From: an uncultured Bacteroidales bacterium
GTDB lineage: Bacteria; Bacteroidota; Bacteroidia; Bacteroidales; UBA932
DNA length: 51,116 bases
Reading direction: 5' to 3'
Assembly (NCBI GenBank): GCA_944323445.1
Contig: CALUSM010000018.1
Location: 1 to 51,116, forward strand
Below, in pieces: positions 16,095-24,819 of this stretch. Numbering within the stretch: position 1 is the first letter of the stretch; each line of letters starts with the position of its first letter. Position numbers and translations under genes: made by a program. The notes under the pieces were generated by a model that saw nothing but the letters and a program-made list of their open reading frames with translations, had not been told where the DNA came from and ran no database searches.

Positions 16095-17531
16095 CTACAG
16101 GATTTCCTCTACGGCGGCGCGCATGCCTTTGGCGGCTATCTTCTCCAGATCTGCGGTAAGCAGGTCGGTAAGGCCTGGAACTGCATTGAGATCCTCGTCC
16201 CAGATGTATTTCTCGGCGAGCACGCCCTCGGCTACCTTGCGGCAGTCGCCTGTGGCCCAGAGCTCCTTGAGACGGTCGAGTATCTTCTGGTCGTCTGCGG
16301 GGGTGATGGTGTCCTCACCGCGCTTGCCGCCCTTGTAGTAGGTGATGATGGCGGCCAGGCCGAATACCAGTCCCTGGGGAAGGTGTCCGTTGCGCTCGAG
16401 GAAGATCCTGACGCCCGGCAGGTCGCGGGTGCGGTACTTCGGGAAGGAGTTGAGCATGATACTGGTAACGAAATGCTTGACGTAGGGGTTGACGAAACGG
16501 TCGAGCACGTCGCCGGCAAATTTCTCCAGTTCTTCCTTCGGCAGGTCGAGGGTCGTGAGCAGCTCGTCGAACATCACCTTGCGCACGTAGCGTCCGATGA
16601 GAGGATCCTCGACACATTCGCGGACGGTGTTCAGGCCGCTGAGGTATCCCACGGGGGAGAGAACGGTGTGGGGGCCGTTGAGCAGGGTGACCTTGCGCTC
16701 GTGGTAGGGTTTCTCGCTGGGCACGAAGAGCACGTGCAGTCCGGCCTTGTCGGCGGGGAACTCGGCGGCCACCTCGGCGGGAGCCTCGATTACCCACAGG
16801 TGGAAGATCTCGGCCTTCACCACCAGGCGGTCCTCATATCCGATGCGCTCCAGAATCTCGTTGATGGTATCCTTGGGATATCCGGGCACGATACGGTCCA
16901 CGAGGGTGCAGTACACTCCGCAGGAGTTCTCGAACCAGTTTTTGAATCCTTCAGGAAGCTGCCACAGCTCGATGTATTTCTCTATGCATTTTTTCAATTC
17001 CTTTCCGTTCAGGAAGATAAGCTCGCATGGGAAGATGATCAGTCCCTTGTCGGGAGCGCCCTTGAAGTACTCCCAGCGGTGATACAGGAGCTGGACCAGC
17101 TTGCCGGGGTAGGAGGAGGCGGGGGCATCGTCAAGCCTGCAGGCGGGGTCGAAGGCGATGCCGGCCTCGGTCGTGTTGGAGATTACGAAGCGTATCTCAG
17201 GCTGCTCGGCCAGTTTCATATATGCGTCGAAGTCGCGGTAAGGGTTGATGCCGCGGCTGATGACGTCTATCATCTCTATGGAGTCCACCTGCCGGCCCTC
17301 ATCGATGCCCTGAAGGTTCAGGTCGTAGAGTCCGTCCTGCTCGTTGAGCATGTCCACCATGCCTTTCTCAATGGGCTGTACGACCACTACTGAAGCGTTG
17401 AAATCGGTTTTCTGGTTGGTTTTCCAGATAATCCAGTCCACGAATGCGCGGAGGAAGTTGCCCTCGCCGAACTGAATCACTTTTTCAGTATAGGTACGGG
17501 CCTTGACAGTTGAACGGTTTAATCTTTCCAT
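16095..17531 (-). CDS. uxaB: Tagaturonate reductase (altronate oxidoreductase)
   Basis: UxaB reduces D-tagaturonate to D-altronate with NADH. This 478-residue member of the mannitol dehydrogenase family starts with VIQFGEGNFLRAFVDWIIWK, the characteristic cofactor-binding start of UxaB. It also contains FVISNTTEAGIAF, IIFPCELIFLNGKELKK, CTLVDRIVPGYP and LNGPHTVLSPVGYLSG. The combination with uxaA directly downstream and uxaC divergent upstream supports UxaB over the fructuronate reductase UxuB. Its promoter region contains an operator-like half-site and the shared operator at 17581-17600. Confidence 0.93.
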   Translation of the reverse strand: MERLNRSTVKARTYTEKVIQFGEGNFLRAFVDWIIWKTNQKTDFNASVVVVQPIEKGMVDMLNEQDGLYDLNLQGIDEGRQVDSIEMIDVISRGINPYRDFDAYMKLAEQPEIRFVISNTTEAGIAFDPACRLDDAPASSYPGKLVQLLYHRWEYFKGAPDKGLIIFPCELIFLNGKELKKCIEKYIELWQLPEGFKNWFENSCGVYCTLVDRIVPGYPKDTINEILERIGYEDRLVVKAEIFHLWVIEAPAEVAAEFPADKAGLHVLFVPSEKPYHERKVTLLNGPHTVLSPVGYLSGLNTVRECVEDPLIGRYVRKVMFDELLTTLDLPKEELEKFAGDVLDRFVNPYVKHFVTSIMLNSFPKYRTRDLPGVRIFLERNGHLPQGLVFGLAAIITYYKGGKRGEDTITPADDQKILDRLKELWATGDCRKVAEGVLAEKYIWDEDLNAVPGLTDLLTADLEKIAAKGMRAAVEEIL

Positions 17532-17558
17532 GATATCGTTAAATATTGGTTTGTCACA

Positions 17559-17574
17559 TTTTCGTGCAAAATTA
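17559..17574 (-). promoter_or_regulatory. uxaB -7 box (TAATTTTG) overlapping an operator half-site
   Basis: On the minus strand TAATTTTG (17567-17574) matches TAnnTTTG, 35 nt before the uxaB ATG. On the plus strand the bases TTTTCGTGCA at 17559-17568 are a perfect half of the palindrome seen at 13130-13151. A repressor bound here would sit on the transcription start region. Confidence 0.55.
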
Positions 17575-17580
17575 CAAAAA

Positions 17581-17600
17581 AATCGTGAACGTGCACGGTT
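17581..17600. promoter_or_regulatory. Operator-like palindrome between uxaB and uxaC
   Basis: AATCGTGAACGTGCACGGTT matches the palindrome upstream of kdgK at 14 of 20 positions, including the central ACGTGCACG. It lies between the divergent uxaB -7 box (17567-17574) and uxaC -7 box (17628-17635), so one site can serve both genes. Confidence 0.65.
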
Positions 17601-17627
17601 TTATGGTGTCTTTTGAAAATTAATTCT

Positions 17628-17635
17628 TACATTTG
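17628..17635 (+). promoter_or_regulatory. Putative uxaC promoter -7 box (TACATTTG)
   Basis: TACATTTG matches TAnnTTTG and lies 42 nt upstream of the uxaC ATG and 27 nt downstream of the operator-like palindrome. Confidence 0.6.
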
Positions 17636-17677
17636 CGTCAGCATTGACCATAGGAATATCATTTAAAGGTAAAATAT

Positions 17678-19081
17678 ATGGCTTCATTCATCCACAAAAA
17701 CTTCATGCTCAGCAACGGCACTGCTGAGGAACTCTATCACGAAAGTGCTGAGAAACTGCCAATTATAGATTATCACTGCCATCTGGTACCCAAGATGATA
17801 GCCGAGAACTACCAGTTCCGCGACATCACCGAGCTCTGGCTCGGAGGCGACCATTACAAATGGAGAGCCATGCGCGGCAACGGTGTGCCCGAGGAGTACA
17901 TCACCGGTTCCAGGACTCCCTTCGAGAAGTTCAGCAAGTGGGCGGAGACCGTGCCCTACACGATGCGCAATCCCCTTTATCACTGGACCCACCTCGAGCT
18001 GGCCCGTGTCTTCGGCATATACGACCTGCTCAAACCGGAGAACGCGCGGGAGATATTCGACCGCTGCAACGAGCTCCTGGCCACCGAAGAATACCGCGCC
18101 CAGGGCCTGATGAAGCGCTTCAACGTGGAGGTGGTCTGCACCACCGACGACCCCGCGGACTCCCTTGAGTATCACAAGGCCATCATGGACAAGCCTTTCG
18201 GCGTGAAGGTGCTGCCTGCATGGAGGCCCGACAAGGCCATGGCCATCGAGAATCCCGAGGCTTACATTAAATACATTGAGGCTCTGGGAGCCGCAGCCGG
18301 AATGGAAATCCGTTCGTACGACGACCTGCTGGAGGCCCTGCAGCGCCGCCACAACTTCTTCGCATCGATGGGCTGCCGTCTCTCCGACCACGGCCTGGAG
18401 ACATTCTACGCTGCCGACTATACTCAGAAGGAGGTTGAGAAGATATTCAGGAACACTCTCGACGGCAAGACTCCCGACGCGGAGGAACTGGACAAGTTCC
18501 GTAGCGCGATGCTCTACGACTTCGCCGCCATGGACGCCGCCAGCGGCTGGACCCAGCAGTTCCACGTCGGAGCCATCCGCAACAACAACTCCCGCATGAT
18601 GGCCCAGCTCGGTCCCGATACCGGCTACGACTCCATCCACGACGTACACTGCGCCGCCGCCGGCAACCGTCTCCTCGACCGCCTGGCCTTCGAGGGCAAG
18701 CTCGCCAAGACCATCCTGTACTGCCTCAATCCCGGTGACAACGAGGTGCTGACCACCATGGCCTACAACTTCAACGACGGCACGGTGCCCGGCAAGATGC
18801 AGTTCGGCTCCGGCTGGTGGTTCCTGGATCAGGAGGACGGCATGCGCAAGCAGATGAACGCCCTGAGCGCCCTCGGCCTCTTCAGCCGTTTCGTGGGCAT
18901 GCTCACCGACTCCCGCAGTTTTATCTCCTATCCCCGTCACGAGTATTTCCGCAGGATACTCTGCAGCGTGATCGGAGAGGATGTGGAGAGCGGACGGCTG
19001 CCTAAGAGCGAGATGTCCCGGATACATCAGATGGTCCAGGACATCTCTTACAACAATGCTAAAAACTTCTTCAATTTTTAG
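17678..19081 (+). CDS. uxaC: Glucuronate isomerase (uronate isomerase)
   Basis: UxaC interconverts galacturonate and tagaturonate, and glucuronate and fructuronate. The 467-residue product belongs to the amidohydrolase superfamily, with the first metal motif IIDYHCHL (H33, H35). Other family signatures are ITELWLGGDHYKWRAMR, VVCTTDDPADSL, FHVGAIRNNNSRM, GSGWWFLDQ and the C-terminal FVGMLTDSRSFISYPRHEYFRR. It is divergent from uxaB-uxaA with the shared operator between, and it ends at a bidirectional terminator facing the GH43 gene. Confidence 0.96.
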   Translation: MASFIHKNFMLSNGTAEELYHESAEKLPIIDYHCHLVPKMIAENYQFRDITELWLGGDHYKWRAMRGNGVPEEYITGSRTPFEKFSKWAETVPYTMRNPLYHWTHLELARVFGIYDLLKPENAREIFDRCNELLATEEYRAQGLMKRFNVEVVCTTDDPADSLEYHKAIMDKPFGVKVLPAWRPDKAMAIENPEAYIKYIEALGAAAGMEIRSYDDLLEALQRRHNFFASMGCRLSDHGLETFYAADYTQKEVEKIFRNTLDGKTPDAEELDKFRSAMLYDFAAMDAASGWTQQFHVGAIRNNNSRMMAQLGPDTGYDSIHDVHCAAAGNRLLDRLAFEGKLAKTILYCLNPGDNEVLTTMAYNFNDGTVPGKMQFGSGWWFLDQEDGMRKQMNALSALGLFSRFVGMLTDSRSFISYPRHEYFRRILCSVIGEDVESGRLPKSEMSRIHQMVQDISYNNAKNFFNF

Positions 19082-19092
19082 TTGAAGGCTTG

Positions 19093-19133
19093 AAAAAAGA
19101 GGGACCTGTCCGGATAGGGCAGGTCCTTTTTTT
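19093..19133. terminator. Bidirectional terminator between uxaC and the GH43 gene
   Basis: A stem of GGACCTG (19102-19108) and CAGGTCC (19120-19126) has T7 on the plus-strand side (19127-19133) and A6 before it (19093-19098). It works as a Rho-independent terminator in both directions. The GH43 stop codon overlaps the T run. Confidence 0.85.
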
Positions 19134-20787
19134 ATTGTACCTCGAGGATGTCGAGGGTTCCGCCGTCGTTCTTCTGAATGAGTGCGGTGGCGAAGCAGCC
19201 GGTCTTGGCTCCGACCCAACGTCCGGCCCGGGCGGTGAATGTTTGGCCGATGGGACGGAAGCGCTTGCCGTCGGTGCTGTAGGAGAATGTGCAGACCGAG
19301 CGGCCGTCTATCTCGACACGGAGGACAATGCGGGGGACAGAGACTCCGCTGCCGGAGGAGGGCTGCAGGTCTTCGGGTCCGAAGAGAAGGATGCGGGCGG
19401 TCTCTGTCTCGGAGGCTCCGGTGTCGGCTCCCTCACAGATGCCGTGGATCAGGTAGACGGAGCCGTCCTCGTAGAGCAGGCTCAGGGCGGCGTAGCTCTC
19501 GCCCATGACGGTAATACCGGCGCGGTCACCCACGTAGGAGGGGTTGAACCGGAGGCTGGCGGTGAAGGAGTCTTCCGGACCTATGAGCTTGCGCAGCAGC
19601 AGGGCGGGGGAGTCCCAGAGGCTCCGCGAGCCTTCGGGCAGGGGACGGCAGATGAGGCGGAGGCTGCCTTCCGAGGGATTGAGAAAATATTGTCCCACAG
19701 CCGGATTGGCGGGCCACTGCCAGATAGGAGAGAGGGCGGTCGAGGTAAAGTCGTCCCCGCGTTCCAATGCGTCGGGGCCTTCGAACTGCCGGGCGGAGGC
19801 GGAGACGGGAGGACATTGCCATGAGGTGACAGGCTCGCCGGTGCCGTCGCCGTCGGGGTCGGTGCCCATGACGCACCAGCCTTCATCATCCCAGGTCATG
19901 GGCTGGAGATGGACCACCCTTCCGTAGGCGTAGCGGTCCTCGAAGTGGAGGAACCAGTGGCCGCCCCCGGTGTCCTCTACCCATGCGCCCTGATGGGGGC
20001 CGTGGATGGCTGTGGAGCCCTGGGCCAGGACATTGCGGTACTCGTAGGATCCGGTGACGCTGCGGGAGCGGAGGACGAGCTGCCAGCCTTCCTTGACTCC
20101 GCCGGCGGGGGCCAGGATGTAGTACCAGCCGTCGCGCTTGTAGAACTTGGGGCCTTCGACGGTGGGATTGCCGTTGTGCTTGCCGTCGAAGATGAGGATC
20201 TCCTCGCCGACGGGGCCGCTGCAGTCCGGAGCCAGCTCGCGGAGGGAGAGGACGCTTTTGAATCCAGCCCTGCTGCCGGCCCAGCCGTGTACCAGCCATA
20301 CCCTTCCGTCCTCATCCCAGAGGGGACAGGGGTCGATCATGCCGCGGCCTTCGATGACCAGGTGCGGCGTGCTCCATTGTCCTGCCGGATCTTCGGCGGT
20401 GATGCAGTAGATGCCGCGGTCGGGGTCGCCCCAGAATATCCAGTAGAGGCCGTCGTGGTGGCGGATGGCGGGGGCCCAGACGCCGTTGCCGTGGGAGGGG
20501 ACCGCAAAATCCTTCTCAGGGGTCATCCTGGGCAGAGCGGCATTGACTATCTTCCAGTGCACCAGGTCGGCTGAGTGCAGGATCTGCAGGCCTGGCACGT
20601 GGTTGAACGAGGAGGCGGTCATCCAGTAGTCGCCGCCGACACGTATGGCGTCGGGGTCGGAGTAGTCGGCGTGGAGTATAGGGTTGGTGTAGGTGCAGGT
20701 ATCGGGGATGATGTCCCGTGCTGCAGCGGGAGTGTCTGTGACGGCAGCCGTCATGGTGGCCAGCGCCAGCATGGTAAGTGTCTTCAT
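19132..20787 (-). CDS. Secreted GH43 glycosidase with C-terminal beta-sandwich
   Basis: This 551-residue enzyme has a short signal peptide (about 1-23) and a five-bladed propeller of glycoside hydrolase family 43. The expected residues are the base D44 (DYSDPDAIRV), the pKa-tuning D152 (GMIDPCPLW) and the acid E211 (PTVEGPKFYKR). The start TNPILHADYSDPD and NHVPGLQILHS suggest a beta-xylosidase/alpha-arabinofuranosidase subgroup. The C-terminal part (about 350-551, RFNPSYVGDRAGITVMG and later strands) is a concanavalin-like accessory domain. In this locus it probably trims arabinose or xylose side chains from pectin. It is alone on its strand, and no copy of the hexuronate operator is seen upstream. 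Confidence 0.88.
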   Translation of the reverse strand: MKTLTMLALATMTAAVTDTPAAARDIIPDTCTYTNPILHADYSDPDAIRVGGDYWMTASSFNHVPGLQILHSADLVHWKIVNAALPRMTPEKDFAVPSHGNGVWAPAIRHHDGLYWIFWGDPDRGIYCITAEDPAGQWSTPHLVIEGRGMIDPCPLWDEDGRVWLVHGWAGSRAGFKSVLSLRELAPDCSGPVGEEILIFDGKHNGNPTVEGPKFYKRDGWYYILAPAGGVKEGWQLVLRSRSVTGSYEYRNVLAQGSTAIHGPHQGAWVEDTGGGHWFLHFEDRYAYGRVVHLQPMTWDDEGWCVMGTDPDGDGTGEPVTSWQCPPVSASARQFEGPDALERGDDFTSTALSPIWQWPANPAVGQYFLNPSEGSLRLICRPLPEGSRSLWDSPALLLRKLIGPEDSFTASLRFNPSYVGDRAGITVMGESYAALSLLYEDGSVYLIHGICEGADTGASETETARILLFGPEDLQPSSGSGVSVPRIVLRVEIDGRSVCTFSYSTDGKRFRPIGQTFTARAGRWVGAKTGCFATALIQKNDGGTLDILEVQ

Positions 20788-20832
20788 GGGGCGAAGTTAG
20801 TGAAAATATGGGAATAAATCCCTCAAAATGCG

Positions 20833-20840
20833 TATATTTG
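20833..20840 (+). promoter_or_regulatory. Putative promoter -7 box (TATATTTG) at the start of the PEP-binding gene
   Basis: TATATTTG matches TAnnTTTG. It lies inside the longest open frame (first ATG at 20828). If real, translation must start downstream, at the ATG at 20867 or 20873. Confidence 0.5.
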
Positions 20841-20866
20841 AACCTCTTATATCAACGATACCGCAC

Positions 20867-23842
20867 ATGACTATGGACAGGACAGATTCTACGGGCCAGA
20901 CGAGACTGGTGAGAACGGACTATTATTCACTGATGGAGAAGCGTATACGCAGGATTCTCATGATATCCAGCAGCTATGATGCCTACATCCTCGAGGAGGA
21001 CGGACAGATCGAGGCTCAGCTTTACCGGGAATATATCGAATTGAACATCAGCAACCCACCTGTTTTTACCTGGGTCAATACCACTCAGGAGGCGATGGAA
21101 CTTCTGGAGAAGGATCCGGAGTATGACCTGATAGTGGATATGTTCAATATCCGGGATGCCGCCATTTTCGACCAGTCGCGGCTTATCCGTGAGAAATGGC
21201 CGGGGATACCGATAGTCATCCTGACCAATTTTTCCAAGGAACTGCTCAAGAAGATTGAGGCTGCCGACCGCTCGGCCATCGACTATATCTTTACCTGGAA
21301 CGGCAACGCCGACCTTATCCTCGCCATAGTCAAGCTGCTTGAGGACAGGATGAACGCCGATGCCGACATCCTTTCCTCCGGAGTGCAGGCCATACTGCTG
21401 GTGGAGGACTCGATAAGGTATTATTCCACCTATCTGCCCGCGCTCTACAAACTGGTGCTCAAGCAGAGTGCGGAGTTCCTGAAGGAGGCCCTGAACGAGC
21501 AGCAGCTCAAGCTCCGGAAGCGTGCGCGTCCCAAGATTCTGCTGGCGACCAACTATGACGAGGCCATGGAACTGTACACCAAGTACCGCAAGAACCTGCT
21601 CGGGGTAATCTCCGACGTCGGTTTCGTTATGCACAAGGGGGACAGGCCTGAGATGGAGAGAATAGACGCAGGCATAGAGCTGTGCCGGTATATCCGCAAT
21701 GACATCCAGCAGATGCCCATCATCCTCCAGTCGTCTCAGGGCAGCGTGGCGGAGACGGCCAGGGAGATAGGAGCCGGCTTCATAGAGAAATATTCGAGTT
21801 CCCTGCTCATCCAGCTGTCGGAGTACATCACGGAGGAGTTCGGTTTCGGGGATTTCGTGGTGAAGGACCTGGATACGCATCTGGTGATAGCAAGGGCCAA
21901 GGACCTGAAGGACCTCCAGACCCTGATAGGGGAGATTCCCGACCGGGAGCTGGAGTACTACTGTTCCAGGAACCGCCTCTCCAAATGGATGTATTCCCGG
22001 GGCCTGTTCAATCTTGGACGCAGGATACGCAAGGCCAGCATGTCCGACTTCTCCAGTCCGGAGGATGTCCGCAAGTTCGTCATCCGGCAGATCAGGGACT
22101 ACCGTATTCAGGCCGGGCAGGGTATCATCGCTTCTTTCGACAATGACACCTATACGCACTATATCCGTTTCGCGAGGATGGGAGAGGGCTCTCTGGGCGG
22201 CAAGGCCCGGGGACTGGCGTTCATGAACAGCGTCCTGCAGAAATACGGGATGACTTCCAGGTATCCCGGCGTGAGGGTCTCCATTCCAAGGACAGTAGTG
22301 GTGGCGACGGACTATTTCGACCGCTTCATCCTTGAAAACGGCCTGCAGTATGTTATAGACGCCAATATCTCCGACGAGGAGCTGCTGTCGGAGTTCGTCA
22401 GCTCCAGACTGCCCGAAGAACTGGTGGAACAGCTCAGGGCCTATATCGCTACGGTCTCGTCTCCTCTGGCGGTGCGTTCCAGTTCGAAACTGGAGGACTC
22501 GCACTATCAGCCCTTTGCCGGCATCTACTCGACATACATGATTCCATGCGTGGAGAACCGGGATCAGATGCTCAGGCTGCTGGGCAAGGCTATCAAGAGT
22601 GTCTATGCCTCGGTGTTCCTGGCCGCCAGCCGGGCCTATCTGCGCACTACCGGCAATCTGCTCAGCGAGGAGAAGATGGCCGTGGTTATCCAGGGAGTCT
22701 GCGGAACAGAGGACCGCGGGTACTTTTTCCCTACCGCCTCGGGTGTGGCCAAGTCGATGAATTTCTATCCCATGGATGGCGAGACTCCAGAGGACGGGGT
22801 GGTCAATATCGCCTTCGGACTGGGCAAGGTGGTCGTGGACGGCGGCAAGACCCTGCGCTTCTGTCCCAAGTATCCGGCCAAGGCAGTGCAGATGTCCACG
22901 CCCCGTTTTGCACTCAAGGACGGGCAGGATGTCATGTATGCCCTGGACCTGAAGCCGGAGGAGTTCAAGACCTCAATCGACGACGGTGTCAATATCCACA
23001 AATTCTCGATTCCGGAGACAGAGGGTTTCCGTAACCTGGCGAAGGTCGCCTCCACCTGGGACTATCAGAGCCAGATGCTCAGGCCCGGAACTTTCTCGGA
23101 GGGAATGAGGGTCATCTCATTTGCCAATATCCTCCAGTACGATGTCATACCCCTGCCCAGGGTTCTGACGGACCTGCTGGAGATATGCCGGCAGGAGCTG
23201 CGCTGCGAGGTGGAGATGGAGTTCGCCCTCGACATGGATGTGCCCAAGGGTGAGGATGCTGTCCTGAGCGTGCTGCAGGTCAGGCCGATAGCTGAGTTCT
23301 CGGAGGAGCAGTCGATGGACTGGTCTTCGGTGAGGACAGAAGAGGCCCTGGTCTACTCGGAGAGCGCTCTGGGTGCGGGCTATATCGACGGGGTCACGGA
23401 TGTTGTCTTCGTGAAGCCGGAGGTGTTCGACAAGTCCAGGACGGAGGAAATAGCCTCAGAGGTGGAGGCGGTAAATGCTCTGCTGGCCGCTGCCGGCCGC
23501 TCATACGTGCTGATAGGTCCCGGCCGCTGGGGCTCGAGTGACCCGTGGCTGGGGGTTCCGGTCAGGTGGAACCAGATTTCCGAGGCCAAGGTGATAGTGG
23601 AGCGCGGCATGGAAGGGTTCTGCATAGACCCTAGTCAGGGTACGCATTTCTTCCAGAATATCACTTCACTCGGCATCGGCTATTTTACGGTCAATCCTTT
23701 CAGGGGTGAGGGAATCTGCGATCTGGAGCGGATCGGGCATGCCGAGACCGTCGCAGAAAAGACCTTCATTAAGGCCGTCCGCTTCCCGGAGCCTCTGCGG
23801 ATCTTCATCGACTGCCGCCTGGGCAGGGGAATCGTAATATAA
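20867..23842 (+). CDS. PEP/pyruvate-binding (PEP synthase-like) protein with N-terminal receiver-like domains
   Basis: This is a large cytoplasmic protein of 991 residues from the ATG at 20867; the frame is open from 20828. Numbers below count from 20828. Two receiver-like domains come first. Domain one (about 37-180) has only the acceptor-like D104 (LIVDMFNIRD). Domain two (about 187-340) has LLVEDS, D263 (VISDVG), an LQSS serine and an EK lysine. The PEP synthase/pyruvate phosphate dikinase ATP-grasp part follows: GGKARGLAFM near 457, SPLAVRSSSKLEDS near 545 and LQVRPI near 815. A C-terminal module has GPGRWGSSDPWLG near 900. No phosphohistidine swivel (TSGGxxSH) or PEP-binding TIM barrel is present, so it is unlikely to be a real PEP synthase. 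Its role is unknown. Confidence 0.8.
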   Translation: MTMDRTDSTGQTRLVRTDYYSLMEKRIRRILMISSSYDAYILEEDGQIEAQLYREYIELNISNPPVFTWVNTTQEAMELLEKDPEYDLIVDMFNIRDAAIFDQSRLIREKWPGIPIVILTNFSKELLKKIEAADRSAIDYIFTWNGNADLILAIVKLLEDRMNADADILSSGVQAILLVEDSIRYYSTYLPALYKLVLKQSAEFLKEALNEQQLKLRKRARPKILLATNYDEAMELYTKYRKNLLGVISDVGFVMHKGDRPEMERIDAGIELCRYIRNDIQQMPIILQSSQGSVAETAREIGAGFIEKYSSSLLIQLSEYITEEFGFGDFVVKDLDTHLVIARAKDLKDLQTLIGEIPDRELEYYCSRNRLSKWMYSRGLFNLGRRIRKASMSDFSSPEDVRKFVIRQIRDYRIQAGQGIIASFDNDTYTHYIRFARMGEGSLGGKARGLAFMNSVLQKYGMTSRYPGVRVSIPRTVVVATDYFDRFILENGLQYVIDANISDEELLSEFVSSRLPEELVEQLRAYIATVSSPLAVRSSSKLEDSHYQPFAGIYSTYMIPCVENRDQMLRLLGKAIKSVYASVFLAASRAYLRTTGNLLSEEKMAVVIQGVCGTEDRGYFFPTASGVAKSMNFYPMDGETPEDGVVNIAFGLGKVVVDGGKTLRFCPKYPAKAVQMSTPRFALKDGQDVMYALDLKPEEFKTSIDDGVNIHKFSIPETEGFRNLAKVASTWDYQSQMLRPGTFSEGMRVISFANILQYDVIPLPRVLTDLLEICRQELRCEVEMEFALDMDVPKGEDAVLSVLQVRPIAEFSEEQSMDWSSVRTEEALVYSESALGAGYIDGVTDVVFVKPEVFDKSRTEEIASEVEAVNALLAAAGRSYVLIGPGRWGSSDPWLGVPVRWNQISEAKVIVERGMEGFCIDPSQGTHFFQNITSLGIGYFTVNPFRGEGICDLERIGHAETVAEKTFIKAVRFPEPLRIFIDCRLGRGIVI

Positions 23843-23928
23843 AAACTCCTCCGGAAGGGGTAGCGGAATCGTGGGTTTTGCTTACTCCTTCCGAAGGGGT
23901 TGGGTGCGGTGTGTGCCGGGGCCGGAGA
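23843..23928. repeat. Short GC-rich repeat pair between convergent genes
   Basis: ACTCCTCCGGAAGGGGT (from 23845) and ACTCCTTCCGAAGGGGT (from 23884) are near-identical copies 39 nt apart, each partly self-complementary. The same CTCCTTCCGAAGG motif begins the extra tail of pdxA at 8104. They look like a small dispersed repeat; they may also help termination between the two convergent genes. Confidence 0.55.
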
Positions 23929-24801
23929 TTACCGGAGGGCGGCGATGAAGTCGCTGACGTGGGCGTTCCAGTCCTCGGAGGTGGCTATCCTGCCGCCGCG
24001 GGACCAGCAGGAGCCGAACCAGTAGGTTAGGGGCTCGCTGGGGGCAATGGTCTTGAAGACCAGGGCGTGGCCGCCGATGCTCTCTATCTCGGTGCGGTCG
24101 GCATCGGGCATGTAAACCGCCAGGCCGAGCTGGCCTTCCTCGGGCTCTATGCTCTGGTCGGAGGCATTCTCCCAGATAACTACGAAGTCCTCACCGGCGG
24201 AGGAGGCCAGCACATCGTGGCGGATGATGCCGGCTGCTACGGTCAGGCTGTCAAATGTGCCTGTGTAGATGTCCTCAGCCTTGCAGAACTGGGTGCCGGG
24301 GGTGACGGTGATGCGCTTGGTCAGGGCCACGCTGTCCTCACCGGCCTGCCATGCGGGGTAGACCAGCTCGAAGACCACCTTCTCAGGGGTGTCCTCGATG
24401 ATGCGGTAGTCGCGGTAGTTGGTCGGGGGATAGGCTATCTGGCCGTTTACGACGGGAGAGGAGGCTCCTCCGCCGAGGCTGACTGCTACTTTATAGCAGT
24501 CCTTTCCGCCGTGGTCGTGATGGTAGTAGTCAGGGTCTTCCATGGCACCCTTGTACCACTCGTCAGCCACCAGTTTGCCGGCTTTCTTGACCCAGACGTC
24601 GAAGCCGGGGGAAGTCGGGTTGCCCTCCAGGGCCTTGCCGTATGCGCGGTAGGCCACCAGGTCATTTTCCCATACGAAGTCATCGGCCCTCTCGGGGACG
24701 TAGCGGGCCATTACCTTGTCGCCTTCCGGTGCGCTCTGGCATGCTGTCAGGGCGAGGAGGCCTGCAGCCGCAGCTGCTGTCAGAATCAGAATCTTTCTCA
24801 T
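23929..24801 (-). CDS. DUF4861 lipoprotein
   Basis: The 290-residue product has a lipoprotein signal with the lipobox LTAC (C21). The mature part matches the DUF4861 pattern as I know it (RYVPERADDFVWENDLVAYR, HHDHGGKDCYKV, TKRITVTPGTQF, YWFGSCWSRGG). Members are found next to pectin and uronate enzymes in Bacteroidetes, but their activity is not settled. The fold appears to be a beta-sandwich or epimerase-like sheet protein. It follows kduI by 18 nt and is the last gene of the kduD-kduI-DUF4861 set, so a role on an unsaturated or acidic sugar is likely. This is an inference from context. Confidence 0.8.
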   Translation of the reverse strand: MRKILILTAAAAAGLLALTACQSAPEGDKVMARYVPERADDFVWENDLVAYRAYGKALEGNPTSPGFDVWVKKAGKLVADEWYKGAMEDPDYYHHDHGGKDCYKVAVSLGGGASSPVVNGQIAYPPTNYRDYRIIEDTPEKVVFELVYPAWQAGEDSVALTKRITVTPGTQFCKAEDIYTGTFDSLTVAAGIIRHDVLASSAGEDFVVIWENASDQSIEPEEGQLGLAVYMPDADRTEIESIGGHALVFKTIAPSEPLTYWFGSCWSRGGRIATSEDWNAHVSDFIAALR

Positions 24802-24819
24802 TGTGTCAGTCTTTAATGG

